DNA of 64,000 bases from contig JAGNKX010000004.1 in NCBI GenBank assembly GCA_017999915.1, forward strand, positions 186,001 to 250,000, written 5' to 3'. This document shows positions 9,034 to 18,678 of this stretch, in pieces. The stretch is from Spirochaetota bacterium (GTDB lineage Bacteria > Spirochaetota > UBA4802 > UBA5550). The position numbers and the translations under genes were made by a program. The notes under the pieces were generated by a model. That model was not told the DNA's origin, searched no databases, and was given only the letters and a program-made list of their open reading frames with translations. The number at the start of each line of letters is the position of its first letter. The first letter of the stretch is position 1.

Positions 9034-9799
9034 ACGCCCGGGCCGAAATTGCATCAGCCTTCGCGTTGTTCTTATCAAGGTATGTTGCGACGAACAATTC
9101 CTTGAAACCCTGATGTTCCTCTTCCGGCAAACGTGATATAAAAGGCACCATGGGGGCAGATTCTAGGTATCCGGACAATTCATTGATATTCTTAAACACA
9201 TAATTGTGTTCATACCGCTCAACCTCGATGCAGATAAAACCTGTGCCGCTGAGAAGCTCTCTGTTCTCTTCCCGGGTAAGAAATTTCCATGGCCATGTCA
9301 TGTTCTTATAATAGGACCGGTACCGCTCCACCTGCAGTATTGCGAAGATTGTTTCATACAAGGTATTGGGCTCCTTAAGGCTTGTCTGGACCATGATTCG
9401 CCCTCCCGGTTTCAAAGACCTGAATATCAATCGGTACATTTCTTTGAGGTCGTGGATCCAGTGAATGGCCGAATTCGAAAACAATGCGTCGAATTCTTCA
9501 TTGAAATCGATCTTGAGTGCGTCTCTGTTGACAAGAGTTATATTGGAAATCCCGCGTTGAGCGACGTTATCCTTCGCAATTTCTATCATTTCCAAGGATG
9601 CCTCGATGCCGGTCACGTGTCCCCGAGGTACTCTCGATGCAAGCTCAATGGTTAGAAGGCCGTTACCGCACCCCAGGTCCATTATAGTTTCCTGAGACCC
9701 GGGATTCAACATTTCTATGGCTTTAATGCCAAGATCATATTGAAGAGAGGAGCTTCCCTGATAAAGTGCAGCATTCCATTTTAATGAAGGTTTTTCCAT
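9011..9799 (-). CDS. SAM-dependent class I methyltransferase
   Basis: A 262-residue protein. The SAM-binding motif I is visible (IMDLGCGNGLLTIELA, near residue 40). Motif II/III-like segments follow (VTGIEASLEMIEIA; FDALFSNSAIHWIHD). The overall pattern resembles trans-aconitate 2-methyltransferase and ubiquinone/menaquinone-type enzymes. The substrate is not predictable. It is transcribed divergently from the B12-radical SAM gene and ends convergently with the Fe-S protein. Confidence 0.85.
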   Translation of the reverse strand: MEKPSLKWNAALYQGSSSLQYDLGIKAIEMLNPGSQETIMDLGCGNGLLTIELASRVPRGHVTGIEASLEMIEIAKDNVAQRGISNITLVNRDALKIDFNEEFDALFSNSAIHWIHDLKEMYRLIFRSLKPGGRIMVQTSLKEPNTLYETIFAILQVERYRSYYKNMTWPWKFLTREENRELLSGTGFICIEVERYEHNYVFKNINELSGYLESAPMVPFISRLPEEEHQGFKELFVATYLDKNNAKADAISARAFISARKP

Positions 9800-9875
9800 A
9801 AATTGAGATGTTTAAATAGTTTTCATCTTATACTGTATATCATGCTACATTATTGGCCGGCGATTTTAATGCAAC

Positions 9876-9902
9876 AAGTATTTTCTTGACATAATTTTGC
9901 TT
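9876..9902 (+). promoter_or_regulatory. Conserved promoter-like element upstream of radical SAM gene
   Basis: A 27-base segment centred on TATTTTCTTGACATAATTTT, with TTGACA at 9886-9891. It is 25/27 identical to a segment upstream of the tRNA gene at 44014-44040 and shares its first half with one upstream of hemB (50199-50225). It probably contains the -35 box of the downstream gene; the -10 (around 9909-9916, AT-rich) is not sharp. Confidence 0.45.
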
Positions 9903-9954
9903 ATGACAACTATTTAGTAAATCACAAAAGATGAACGTTTTAGGAGCCTGATAA

Positions 9955-11517
9955 ATGAAAAAAAGGGTATTGCTGCTCAATCCTCCCTATCCGCTGGAAG
10001 AATCTCCGGCGCCGCCCTTCGGACTCATGTCCCTGGGAGCATACCTTCTTGAAAATGGTAGCGATGTAATAATCGAGGATTATATCGTCAATCCCTATTC
10101 ACGGGACCGTGCCCGTGAAATAGTAAAGCAGTATAAACCCGATGTCATAGGCGCCACCGGCGTGACCATGAATATAAATACCGCCCTGCAGATTCTCAGG
10201 GATTACAGCGAAGAATCGCCGGATTCAATCATCGTGATGGGCGGTCCCCATGCCACATTCGACGCGGATAGCCTCCTGGCCGATAATGGCCACGTGGATG
10301 TCATTGTACGGGGAGAGGGGGAACTCACCACCACTGAGCTCATGCGAAACCTCGGCGATACCAATGCCTATAAGGGCATCAAGGGACTTTCCTACCGCGA
10401 TAACAGCTCAATTGTGCACAACGAGACGCGGGATTTTATTCCTGATATCAACATTCTTCCGTACCCCGCGCGTCACCTCATCCAGCTCAGCAAGTACAAG
10501 GCGCTGGGCCTTCCTATCAACATGGTGACGTCCCGCGGATGTCCCTTTGAATGCATCTTCTGCGTCGGCTCGAAAATGGTGGGCCGCCGGGTGCGATATT
10601 ACGACACACAGAGGGTCGTCGATGAGTTCCAGATGCTCGCCGCCATGGGCTTCCGCCAGATCAACATCGTGGACGACCTGTTCACATCCCATAAAAAACG
10701 CTGCATCGAGATCTGCGAGGAGATCATAAGGCGGGGGATCAAGCATGAATGGACCGCCTTTGCCAGGGTCGACACTGTCAGCCGGGAGCTACTCGATATC
10801 ATGAAGGCAGCCGGATGCAACATGCTCTGCTTCGGCATCGAGAGCGGTGTCCAGGAAATACTGGACCGCGTGAAGAAAAAAACGACCCTTGAAAAGATCG
10901 AGAAGGCCCTTGCCCTGTGCAAGGATGCGGGAATCGTTCCCATGGCCTCGTACATCATGGGACTTCCCGGCGAGACCCCCGAGACGGTGAAGCAGACCAT
11001 GGATTTCGCCAAGAGCACCTGCAACAGTTACGGGTTCCACATCCTGGCGCCATTCCCCGGCACGGAGGTGCGCGAAAAGGCCGAAGAATACGGCATGAGG
11101 ATACTCACCAGCGACTGGGACAAGTACGACGCGAACCAGTCCGTGTGCGAATCGATATATCTTCCCCACCAGGAGGTTGATCGCATCGTCAACGAATTCA
11201 ACGGCGGTATCAACCGCCTTATCGTCGGCATCCTGAAAAAGCACGAGCGGGGCGAGGAAATTTCAGCAAGCGATCTCGACATGGTCAACGGCATCATGTC
11301 CCTCGATTTCAGCTACAAGCTTATCAATGGTAAAATGGTGGAGACCTACTCTGCAAACAGCGCCAACGGATCCGGGCGGAATGGTTTGATCGATTATGTT
11401 ATCGAGCATTCCGAATTTGAGAGGGATACGGTTATCCGTGAGCTGAACCGCCTGTTCACTATCGGCTGCCTCATAGACCGTTCCACACCGGAGGCAACAC
11501 ATATTTCCTGGGCGTGA
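9955..11517 (+). CDS. B12-binding radical SAM protein
   Basis: A 520-residue protein. Residues 1-140 form a cobalamin-binding Rossmann-like domain (LLNPPYP...PPFGLMSLGAYL; VIGATGVTMN; IVMGGPHAT). It lacks the classical DxHxxG base-off histidine, as many BchE/MiaB-like members do. Radical SAM cysteines are C196, C200 and C203 (CPFECIFC). The later YIMGLPGET motif is typical of this class. About 110 additional residues at the C-terminus have no clear assignment. The reaction (methylation, cyclisation or other) cannot be deduced. It appears to be a single-gene unit. Confidence 0.82.
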   Translation: MKKRVLLLNPPYPLEESPAPPFGLMSLGAYLLENGSDVIIEDYIVNPYSRDRAREIVKQYKPDVIGATGVTMNINTALQILRDYSEESPDSIIVMGGPHATFDADSLLADNGHVDVIVRGEGELTTTELMRNLGDTNAYKGIKGLSYRDNSSIVHNETRDFIPDINILPYPARHLIQLSKYKALGLPINMVTSRGCPFECIFCVGSKMVGRRVRYYDTQRVVDEFQMLAAMGFRQINIVDDLFTSHKKRCIEICEEIIRRGIKHEWTAFARVDTVSRELLDIMKAAGCNMLCFGIESGVQEILDRVKKKTTLEKIEKALALCKDAGIVPMASYIMGLPGETPETVKQTMDFAKSTCNSYGFHILAPFPGTEVREKAEEYGMRILTSDWDKYDANQSVCESIYLPHQEVDRIVNEFNGGINRLIVGILKKHERGEEISASDLDMVNGIMSLDFSYKLINGKMVETYSANSANGSGRNGLIDYVIEHSEFERDTVIRELNRLFTIGCLIDRSTPEATHISWA

Positions 11518-11618
11518 TCTCCTCCGCATCCGGGAGTTTGCGTCGACCGGGAATTTAATGATGCCACTTTCTCAGGCAAAGCAATTGACTGTTTGCCGAA
11601 GGTTAATGAACCCACGCG

Positions 11619-12497
11619 ATGATCGAAGATCATATGAATTCAATTTTCAGCGTCATTGATTGTTATTTAAATAACGGCCTCACCGCATCCAATGACATCC
11701 TTGCCTTCGCAGAATCAACCCTGGGAATAGAATCGATCAAAGAACTGTGTCATCTCCTGACGACAGGAGACCCCGATGTTGATGGCCTGACTGACCTTTT
11801 ATTTTCACCGGATCTTGAATTGGAAACGTCCATTGAGCCCTTTATTCCTGTTGAAGGGCTTGCGCCTGATGAAACGCTGAGTCTTACCGTGAAGATATTG
11901 AATAAACACGATACCGTCATGGTGACGCTCGGCGATACCGATGTCGATGTCCCCGTTATGTTAACGGAACCGCTGCTCGATCGTTTTATCGGCAAGCTCA
12001 ACCTGGATAAAACGATCCGGGCCATGAATACAGGCGATCAACTGTCATTTTTCTCCGAAGAAGACATCATTTCATTTCGTGTGCTTCTGCGCCATTCCCG
12101 CTATCGTGCTAACGCGGAACGTGACAGCCTCATCATTTCCCTGCTCGAAGGGTTGGGGAGGATCACTGGAGGAACAAAGCCCGCTATTGTCCATGACTGC
12201 CTCTCACACTTGCTGGAGCTATTAAGCGAAACCCCAAATAATAGTGACTTGAGCGCTCGGCTTTCAATGAAGATGCTCAATTACAAGGATATGCTGGAAA
12301 AAGCGGCGTTGTTCGATGATTATCTCGAGAAATATACAATGGAGTATCTCATGTCGCAAAAGATTCAACTGCCGACGTTCAATGTCGAGGAAATCAGGAA
12401 GAAAATGTATCTCACGGACCTGATCAGCTCAGCCATATTCGGGAACCCGGCCGATCCAGGACGGGAGGAGACTATATTTTACCATGAGTCGGACTGA
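11619..12497 (+). CDS. Hypothetical protein, mostly helical
   Basis: A 292-residue acidic protein with no recognised domain, no signal peptide and no membrane segment. Residues ~90-110 are strand-like (SLTVKILNKHDTVMVTLG), suggesting one small beta region inside an otherwise helical protein. The start could be Met1 or Met6 (11634). It ends 33 bases before the convergent outer-membrane protein gene. The coding pattern is consistent with its neighbours. Confidence 0.55.
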   Translation: MIEDHMNSIFSVIDCYLNNGLTASNDILAFAESTLGIESIKELCHLLTTGDPDVDGLTDLLFSPDLELETSIEPFIPVEGLAPDETLSLTVKILNKHDTVMVTLGDTDVDVPVMLTEPLLDRFIGKLNLDKTIRAMNTGDQLSFFSEEDIISFRVLLRHSRYRANAERDSLIISLLEGLGRITGGTKPAIVHDCLSHLLELLSETPNNSDLSARLSMKMLNYKDMLEKAALFDDYLEKYTMEYLMSQKIQLPTFNVEEIRKKMYLTDLISSAIFGNPADPGREETIFYHESD

Positions 12498-12530
12498 TCT
12501 GCGCAGGTTTCTGCATATGAAAATTATGAA

Positions 12531-13448
12531 TTAAATCCTGAATCCGATCATGGCGTAATAGTGAAGTGTTTGAAATATCTTATTGTTATAGAAGACAAGA
12601 TAATAGTCCGTTCCGATATTGAGACTCATGGCGTATAGGAAATTCAATTCTATGGATACTCCCGCCTTCGCGTAAGGATCCAGAGATTCAACCTTCCCGT
12701 TTATAAGGGGAATCCCTATTGCGTTGCTGCGGGTATATTTCTGGACTGAATATGACACGCCGCCGCCCAGACGAAAATAAAAACTGATCGGGGCTTTCAG
12801 TCTGGTTTTCATAAAAAGATTTATACCGCCGGTTATCGTCATCAGCTTCGATTTGAACTGAACCGAGTTGTTCCCCGCGTAAATACAGTACTTCCCGTCA
12901 AGCTCAATGCCCATGAAGCGGGCGAAGTTTTTAGACTTAACGGCCTTCGAATCGCCGAAATGGAAACCCAGGGTCCCCATATACCCCAGATACTGCAATG
13001 TAAAGGTACTGTTCTTGTACATTGAATTCCAGGAGGGGAGGAGCATATTGTAACACACGCCGCCATTAATTTTTATCCCGGCCTTGCCCGGATATGTATT
13101 CGAAAAGAACTTCGTTCTTTCAGTTTTTCGGATTTCAATGCCGTCCCAATCGGTCCAGAAGCTGACCTTTTCAAATTTATTAACTGCGCCGATCCTGATC
13201 TGGTATTTCCCCGGGGGGAGCATGAAATCAACATAACTGGTGGGAACGGTCTTGTCCAGGACAACTGCATCATCGGCGTCCTTAATTTGCACCATGTATC
13301 GAATGATGCCCTGGACGCTTTCCCATTTTATCCGTATGGTTTTTTCCTTTTTTTCTTTGGCAAGGGCAGGGGATAGCGCTGCTGCTGCAACAGCAACCGA
13401 GGTTATCATGAAAAGCAAGAAATTGAACTTGATCGCTTTCAGTTTCAT
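12531..13448 (-). CDS. Putative outer-membrane beta-barrel protein with fibronectin III-like N-terminus
   Basis: A 305-residue protein. A signal peptide ends near residue 30 (hydrophobic ITSVAVAAAALSPALA). Residues ~35-110 resemble a fibronectin III-type module (IRIKWESVQGIIRYMVQI...YQIRIGAVNKF). The remainder alternates polar and apolar residues and ends in an aromatic-rich strand (YYAMIGFRI), as in outer-membrane barrels. It lies 6 bases after the FecR-domain gene and is the third gene of the cyclase operon. Confidence 0.65.
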   Translation of the reverse strand: MKLKAIKFNFLLFMITSVAVAAAALSPALAKEKKEKTIRIKWESVQGIIRYMVQIKDADDAVVLDKTVPTSYVDFMLPPGKYQIRIGAVNKFEKVSFWTDWDGIEIRKTERTKFFSNTYPGKAGIKINGGVCYNMLLPSWNSMYKNSTFTLQYLGYMGTLGFHFGDSKAVKSKNFARFMGIELDGKYCIYAGNNSVQFKSKLMTITGGINLFMKTRLKAPISFYFRLGGGVSYSVQKYTRSNAIGIPLINGKVESLDPYAKAGVSIELNFLYAMSLNIGTDYYLVFYNNKIFQTLHYYAMIGFRI

Positions 13449-13454
13449 ACGTCA

Positions 13455-15617
13455 TTATTCCGTATTTATTATTTTATTTGAATCAAGTTTCAAGTCTTTT
13501 TTTATTCCCAACGTTATTTCAAAAACTGCCCTCGCTTCTTCACTCTTGCGCTTCATCCGGTTGGCAGCCGCGTCCATTTCAAGGGCCTGTATGGTCCACA
13601 TGAACTTTCCTTCGTCAAGCTTGTTCAATGCGGCGAACTTGAACGCGTTATTCCTTGTTTCAAACGTGGCTATTGAGTAATGAATGCCGCCCCTGAACTG
13701 GTAAAGACCTACACGATAGAGATTTGCCCCCTTTACCGGTCTCCATGAAAAATCAAGGGTGTCTTTAGTCAGCATGTTGACCGTGCTTCCGGCACCGGGA
13801 CCTACGACGACGGGCGTATCGAGCAGGCTCACCACCTCGAAGGAATTGACAGGGCTTGTGAGAATTGCCTCGTTCTTTTCATCGACAAGTTTTACACGCC
13901 AGAAATATTGGCCTTCATCTATTTTCGGAATGACCGTGGACAAGTCTGATGTCGACATTTCCTTTACGACAGCTGAGAAGTCCCTGCTTTTTGAGAGTTG
14001 CACCGAAAATTTTCCATCCAGATCGGTTTTAGACCAGGAGAAATTCACGTCCGAGGTCCTTTCATCTTTCGGATTGGCGATGATGGCCCTGTCAACCGGT
14101 TCAATCAGCTTAATGGAGCCCGTATCCCCGACCTTGAACCTTGAGCGTCTGGATAGATCGGTCGTGGTACCGTCTCTCATCACTCCCCTGAGCGCCCAGT
14201 AATAGGTGCCCTGGTTCATTTTTTCGGTTAGACGATATGATGTATTCTTGCTGCTTCTTTTAAATATAACCCTGGACAAATCACTGTCTTCGGCGATCAC
14301 GATATTCGTGTCGACGATCGCCGGGTCCTTCACCCACGTGAAGTTAAGCCCTTTCTGGACAATCGATTTCGGGTGGACCGATCTTCCAGAGGGCGGGTAA
14401 ACCGGTTCCGGTGGCTCTATCGATTTTGTTTTTGCCACCGTGAAGGTATAGACAGGCGACGAGGCATTGCCGCTCGTCTGATCCGTTTCAGATATGTTGA
14501 CGACCTTCCAGAAGTAGGTGCTCTCCCCGAGGTTGTTCAATGATATCTTGTTACCCTCGACCGTCGTATTGACCGCGGCGGGCGTCATTTCAGGCTTTGA
14601 TGAAATCATCAGCTTGTACCGTTGGACCGATTCGTTGCGCGACCATATGAAATTTATCATCGGTTTCGCATCCCGGAATTTTATGATCGACCTGTTTGGC
14701 GGGGAAATCAGCGTGACGGGCCTGTCATTGACAACGGTGAATTTTCTTATTTCACTGGTTTCAATCTTTTTTGTGGCGTTGTTAATGGCTGTCACGCGCC
14801 AGTAGTAAACGCCTATATCGAGCCTGGCGGCGGCAGCGGCGCCATTGGACTTTACCTTTATGAATGGGTCCGCAAGGGCGGGATTCGCCGCGATTTCGAG
14901 ATAGGTGCTGTAATCTCCCTTGATACGCTCCCAGGAGCAGGGGACAGTTGTTTTCCCGCCATCGGAGGGGATATACCGGTTATGTTCGGGGCTTATGAGC
15001 TTTATATTGAGATCGTAGAGACGGATGGTATCCTTGCCGGCCAGTATGTTCTGGTTTTCGTTGATAACTTTTTCTTCCTTTCCGCTCCTGAGCGTCGCCT
15101 TGCCTCGATTGACCGTCATCTGGAGCTGGTTGTCACGATCCTGGGACAGGCTCACGTCGCCGTTTGACAGCGATACCGTCGATTCGCCTGATTGAATATT
15201 GACCTTTTGCTTGCCGTCGGCTTTCTTTCCGCTCTGCTTGGCGCTTATGGTGCCCTGGATGAACTTGATATCCACTTCCTTTTCCGAAATGGCCAGGAGA
15301 ATCATGCTGTTCTCGCTGAGATTGATGACCGTGCCGTCAACGAGCTTGATCGTGGCTTCGGAGTGATCGGCAGTGCGAACGGTATCGTAATTGTACAGGC
15401 TCGATCCCTTGGTTATTTCATCCCATACCACCTGGGATGAATATTTTCGTTCTGCCGTATTGCGCTTTGATGTTATCTGGCCGATAAGCTTGGTGCTGCC
15501 CATGCCGGAACGGTACATTATATCCGCATATAGGAGATAGCCGAGGACCGAGAGGATGGCCATCCCTATGACGAAGATAACGACATCACTTTTCGATAAT
15601 CTCATACTTCTCTTCAC
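13455..15617 (-). CDS. FecR-domain protein with multiple fibronectin III-like repeats
   Basis: A 720-residue protein with one N-terminal membrane anchor or signal (residues ~11-31). A FecR domain spans residues ~45-200 (WDEITKGSSLYNYDTVRTAD; LVDGTVINLSENS). About five repeats with FxWxx and Y(Y/F)WRV signatures follow, typical of fibronectin III/Ig-like modules. It is probably periplasmic and attached to the inner membrane. Its 5' end overlaps the cyclase gene by 32 bases. It could pass an envelope signal to or from the cyclase (inference). Confidence 0.75.
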   Translation of the reverse strand: MKRSMRLSKSDVVIFVIGMAILSVLGYLLYADIMYRSGMGSTKLIGQITSKRNTAERKYSSQVVWDEITKGSSLYNYDTVRTADHSEATIKLVDGTVINLSENSMILLAISEKEVDIKFIQGTISAKQSGKKADGKQKVNIQSGESTVSLSNGDVSLSQDRDNQLQMTVNRGKATLRSGKEEKVINENQNILAGKDTIRLYDLNIKLISPEHNRYIPSDGGKTTVPCSWERIKGDYSTYLEIAANPALADPFIKVKSNGAAAAARLDIGVYYWRVTAINNATKKIETSEIRKFTVVNDRPVTLISPPNRSIIKFRDAKPMINFIWSRNESVQRYKLMISSKPEMTPAAVNTTVEGNKISLNNLGESTYFWKVVNISETDQTSGNASSPVYTFTVAKTKSIEPPEPVYPPSGRSVHPKSIVQKGLNFTWVKDPAIVDTNIVIAEDSDLSRVIFKRSSKNTSYRLTEKMNQGTYYWALRGVMRDGTTTDLSRRSRFKVGDTGSIKLIEPVDRAIIANPKDERTSDVNFSWSKTDLDGKFSVQLSKSRDFSAVVKEMSTSDLSTVIPKIDEGQYFWRVKLVDEKNEAILTSPVNSFEVVSLLDTPVVVGPGAGSTVNMLTKDTLDFSWRPVKGANLYRVGLYQFRGGIHYSIATFETRNNAFKFAALNKLDEGKFMWTIQALEMDAAANRMKRKSEEARAVFEITLGIKKDLKLDSNKIINTE

Positions 15618-18258
15618 CGCGTTCTATCATTTGAGTGACGGCATCATCAGACAACAGGTCCTTTTGATCGATGCCGATGAGGGACTGCATGTCACGGAGG
15701 GTCTTGGGCCGCGCCGGATCGTCCTTTCGTCCCAGAATGGCGTAAATCTGCTGAGGCTCCATTTTCCCTTTGACCTTTATCTGCTTCATTTTTTCGACGG
15801 CAAAAATATCTTTTACGAGTTTATAGGAATCTTCACTTATGAGTATATCGGTACCGAAGGGCTTGTTAAGCTGCTCGATCCTCGACGCCAGGTTTACCGC
15901 GTCGCCGATGACTGTATATTCCATCCTGTTCTCGGATCCGATCTGACCGGCGAGGACCGTTCCGGTATTGATCCCGCATCCGATGATGATGATCGGCTTC
16001 TTGGTTCCGCCTCGGCCCTTGTTGAATTCAATGAGCTCCTTTCTCATCATGAGTGCGCTGTTGACGGCGTTCTCCGTGTCGTTGCCCTTGGAAATGGGAG
16101 TTCCCCATACTGCCATGATGGCGTCCCCGATGAATTTATCTACGATACCGTCGGATTTTTCAATGCACGAAACCATTTTTGTCATGTAGATGTTTAGAAA
16201 TTCAACGACCTCTTCCGGCTCAAGTTTCTCCGAAATTGCCGTGAATTGACGTATGTCAGAAAAGAGTATGGCCACCGTTTTGCGTTCGCCGCCGAGACGC
16301 AGGTCATCGCGGAGGGCGGCCTCGGCTATCTCCTTGTTTACGAACTTGCCGAAGGCGCTCTTGATGCGTTCCTTTTCCTCAAGTCCTTTCCCCATCTGGA
16401 TGAAGGTGCTGGTCAGCTGGCCGATCTCATCCTTCGTTGTAGGCGCAATGTCCACATGGTACTGTCCCTCTATGATTTTCCTGGTGGCTCCGACAAGCCG
16501 GATAATGGGCGTCGTTATGGTCTTCCCGAAGAAGAATATTATCAGAATGGCTCCGGTGAGGACGATTCCCATAATGATCATATTCCGGCGCTGGATGTCA
16601 TAGACGGCCTCAAAGGCCTTTTTCTCATCGGCCGTGGCGATTATGCCGAAGCCGCCCATGTCGATCTTTTTGAAGGAGCCCAGGTAGTAGATACCTTTTG
16701 AGTCCTTGTAGCGGGTCTGGCCGTTATCGATCTTGCTTTTCATCATCATGCTGCAGATGGGGAGCGTCGCGTAGTTGGTCCCGCTCTTGATGACATTTGC
16801 GTCTGGATGGGCAATGACATCGCCCTTGAAATTTACCATGAAAACCTTAGTGATGCCTGCCGTGGCGAACGTTTTCATCAGATTTTCAAGGCGGATATAG
16901 CTGATAATTATCGATTTTACAGCTCCGTTGACGTCGCGTTCATGGGGAAAGCTGAGTGAGAACACGGTATTGTCCAGGTACGGCGATACGTTAATAATAA
17001 GATGTTCCCCCGAGAAGGAGAGTGCCTGCAGCTTTTTATCATTGATTGTATTGATATCGTTTTCATTGATCAGAAATTTGTTCATCAATGGCGTGTTATA
17101 AAAGGTTTTATCGAATTTCTGAGCACCGGACTTTTCGTCCTGCCGGGCGATGCCGGTAAAAAGCACTTCTTTCCGCCCCGCCTCGAGAATGCTCTCCTCG
17201 CCTGCGGTCGTTCCTTTTTGCTCCTTGAGCATTACGGACGACATGATCTGGTACTTCTCGATTTCCGATTTTATCTTGAGGGCGATAACCTCGGAAATCT
17301 GCAGGTTGCTTTCCTGTACGCGTATCTTGTTGTCATTCCTGAAAAAATAACTGGCAAGGAAAATCATGCCGGTCAAAGACGCGAAGATGATTAACGATAT
17401 TATCGATATGAGCTTAAAACGTATGGACCTGTAAAAAGGTCCGGCACCGACCTCGGTTATCTCCACCGGCGCCGCGAGAGCTGTTTTTACTTTCCCGGGC
17501 TCTTTCTTCGATTCTTTCTTATCATTGGATACTTCCCCGGTCTCGCCGGCTTTTGCGCCGGCAGCTGCGGCAGTGGTTTCTTTTTTCTGCCTCGATGTGT
17601 CGGGTTTGGCTGCAGGCGCAGGTTTCTGCTCAGCCTTGGCAGGTACCGGTATAGGAACAGCAGGTCCGGCGGCCGGTACCTTCCTCAAATGATCCGGTCC
17701 GGCATCCCTGGAGATTACAACGGAACGGTCAATCCTTACCGCATCCTTGATTTTGCCGGCATCATCATCAGGCTGTGAATAGGTTTCCTTGAAAGCTTCA
17801 ATAAGCCCCTTGTAAGTATTGAGCTCTTCCGCGTCCTTTTTTATTTTCCGCACCGTCTCAATGGCATCATTGACGCTCCTGCCGTTGGCTATGTGGATGC
17901 ATGCTATAAGGGGCAGGGCAAACCTGGTCCTGTAAGAGATAATCAGACACCCACCCCCGGCGAGGGCTTTTTTCAAATCTTTAACCGCAGCCTTTAAGAC
18001 ATTGACATGCTGTGCATCGGGTGTATCGAAATAGAGGCTCATCACCTGAATTCCGCTCCTTGTGAGGGCATTCACCATGGAGAGATAGATTTTTGCGTCC
18101 ACCGGTTCCGAAGAAACTATGCAGGCAGTTTTGACGCCGTTTTCAATAAGTAGCTTTGACTTAGAACCGGAGAGGGCCTCTCTGATTTGTCCATCTGTAA
18201 CAAAATCAGGCAGTATTTCCAGGAAGAGTTTATTATTTGAGGTAGTTTTTGGTTTCAT
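15586..18258 (-). CDS. Class III adenylate/guanylate cyclase with sensor and HAMP domains
   Basis: An 890-residue protein. Residues ~20-160 resemble a dual-specificity-phosphatase-like fold whose active loop is degraded (CLIISYRTRFA in place of HCxxGxxR). A Pro/Ala-rich linker follows to ~270. Next come a membrane helix (~285-310), a Cache-like periplasmic sensor, a second membrane helix (~525-545), HAMP, and a C-terminal class III cyclase. The cyclase has metal aspartates in ILFSDIRQFT and DKFIGDAIMAVWG, and EYTVIGDAVNLASRIE. It is predicted to make cAMP or cGMP in the cytoplasm in response to an envelope signal. It is the first gene of a three-gene operon. Confidence 0.88.
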   Translation of the reverse strand: MKPKTTSNNKLFLEILPDFVTDGQIREALSGSKSKLLIENGVKTACIVSSEPVDAKIYLSMVNALTRSGIQVMSLYFDTPDAQHVNVLKAAVKDLKKALAGGGCLIISYRTRFALPLIACIHIANGRSVNDAIETVRKIKKDAEELNTYKGLIEAFKETYSQPDDDAGKIKDAVRIDRSVVISRDAGPDHLRKVPAAGPAVPIPVPAKAEQKPAPAAKPDTSRQKKETTAAAAGAKAGETGEVSNDKKESKKEPGKVKTALAAPVEITEVGAGPFYRSIRFKLISIISLIIFASLTGMIFLASYFFRNDNKIRVQESNLQISEVIALKIKSEIEKYQIMSSVMLKEQKGTTAGEESILEAGRKEVLFTGIARQDEKSGAQKFDKTFYNTPLMNKFLINENDINTINDKKLQALSFSGEHLIINVSPYLDNTVFSLSFPHERDVNGAVKSIIISYIRLENLMKTFATAGITKVFMVNFKGDVIAHPDANVIKSGTNYATLPICSMMMKSKIDNGQTRYKDSKGIYYLGSFKKIDMGGFGIIATADEKKAFEAVYDIQRRNMIIMGIVLTGAILIIFFFGKTITTPIIRLVGATRKIIEGQYHVDIAPTTKDEIGQLTSTFIQMGKGLEEKERIKSAFGKFVNKEIAEAALRDDLRLGGERKTVAILFSDIRQFTAISEKLEPEEVVEFLNIYMTKMVSCIEKSDGIVDKFIGDAIMAVWGTPISKGNDTENAVNSALMMRKELIEFNKGRGGTKKPIIIIGCGINTGTVLAGQIGSENRMEYTVIGDAVNLASRIEQLNKPFGTDILISEDSYKLVKDIFAVEKMKQIKVKGKMEPQQIYAILGRKDDPARPKTLRDMQSLIGIDQKDLLSDDAVTQMIERGEEKYEIIEK

Positions 18259-18437
18259 AATAATTATCTAAATTCATTATAAATTTGACAGTTTAAAGTT
18301 AGCTAAGATCATTAAAAATATCATAAATTATAATTCTATTTTATGACATTAACATCAATAATGTATATTATATTTTATACATAGTGAATGATTTTATAAT
18401 TGTTAAAAAATATCAACTAATATATACATCGGCTATT

Positions 18438-18602
18438 TTATCGCAGTGACTCAAACACTTTGGCGACATCCCAAGCCATGGCATTCAATAGATTAATGGC
18501 CATTACGCGCGTTGAAGGAGAATTTTTAACATCTGCATTACCGCTGGAAAGCTTTTCAATTACCTGAGCTATCTTGTTATTTTGTTCATTTGTATATTCC
18601 AT
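18438..18602 (-). CDS. Small hypothetical protein (54 aa)
   Basis: A short open frame of 54 codons starting MEYTNEQNNKIAQVIEKLSS and ending in KVFESLR. It has an AGGA ribosome-binding-like sequence about 6 bases upstream and a TATAAT-like box further up. Amino-acid composition is natural, with an amphipathic N-terminal helix and a hydrophobic patch AINLLNAMAW. It occupies an otherwise empty gap between the cyclase and the 192-residue gene, on the same strand as both. No family is recognised. Confidence 0.45.
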   Translation of the reverse strand: MEYTNEQNNKIAQVIEKLSSGNADVKNSPSTRVMAINLLNAMAWDVAKVFESLR

Positions 18603-18678
18603 GGCATTCCTGTTTTATTATTATAATTAATTAATAAATGATTATATGCAGTTTTACAACAAGCCTATTTTTTCTGAC

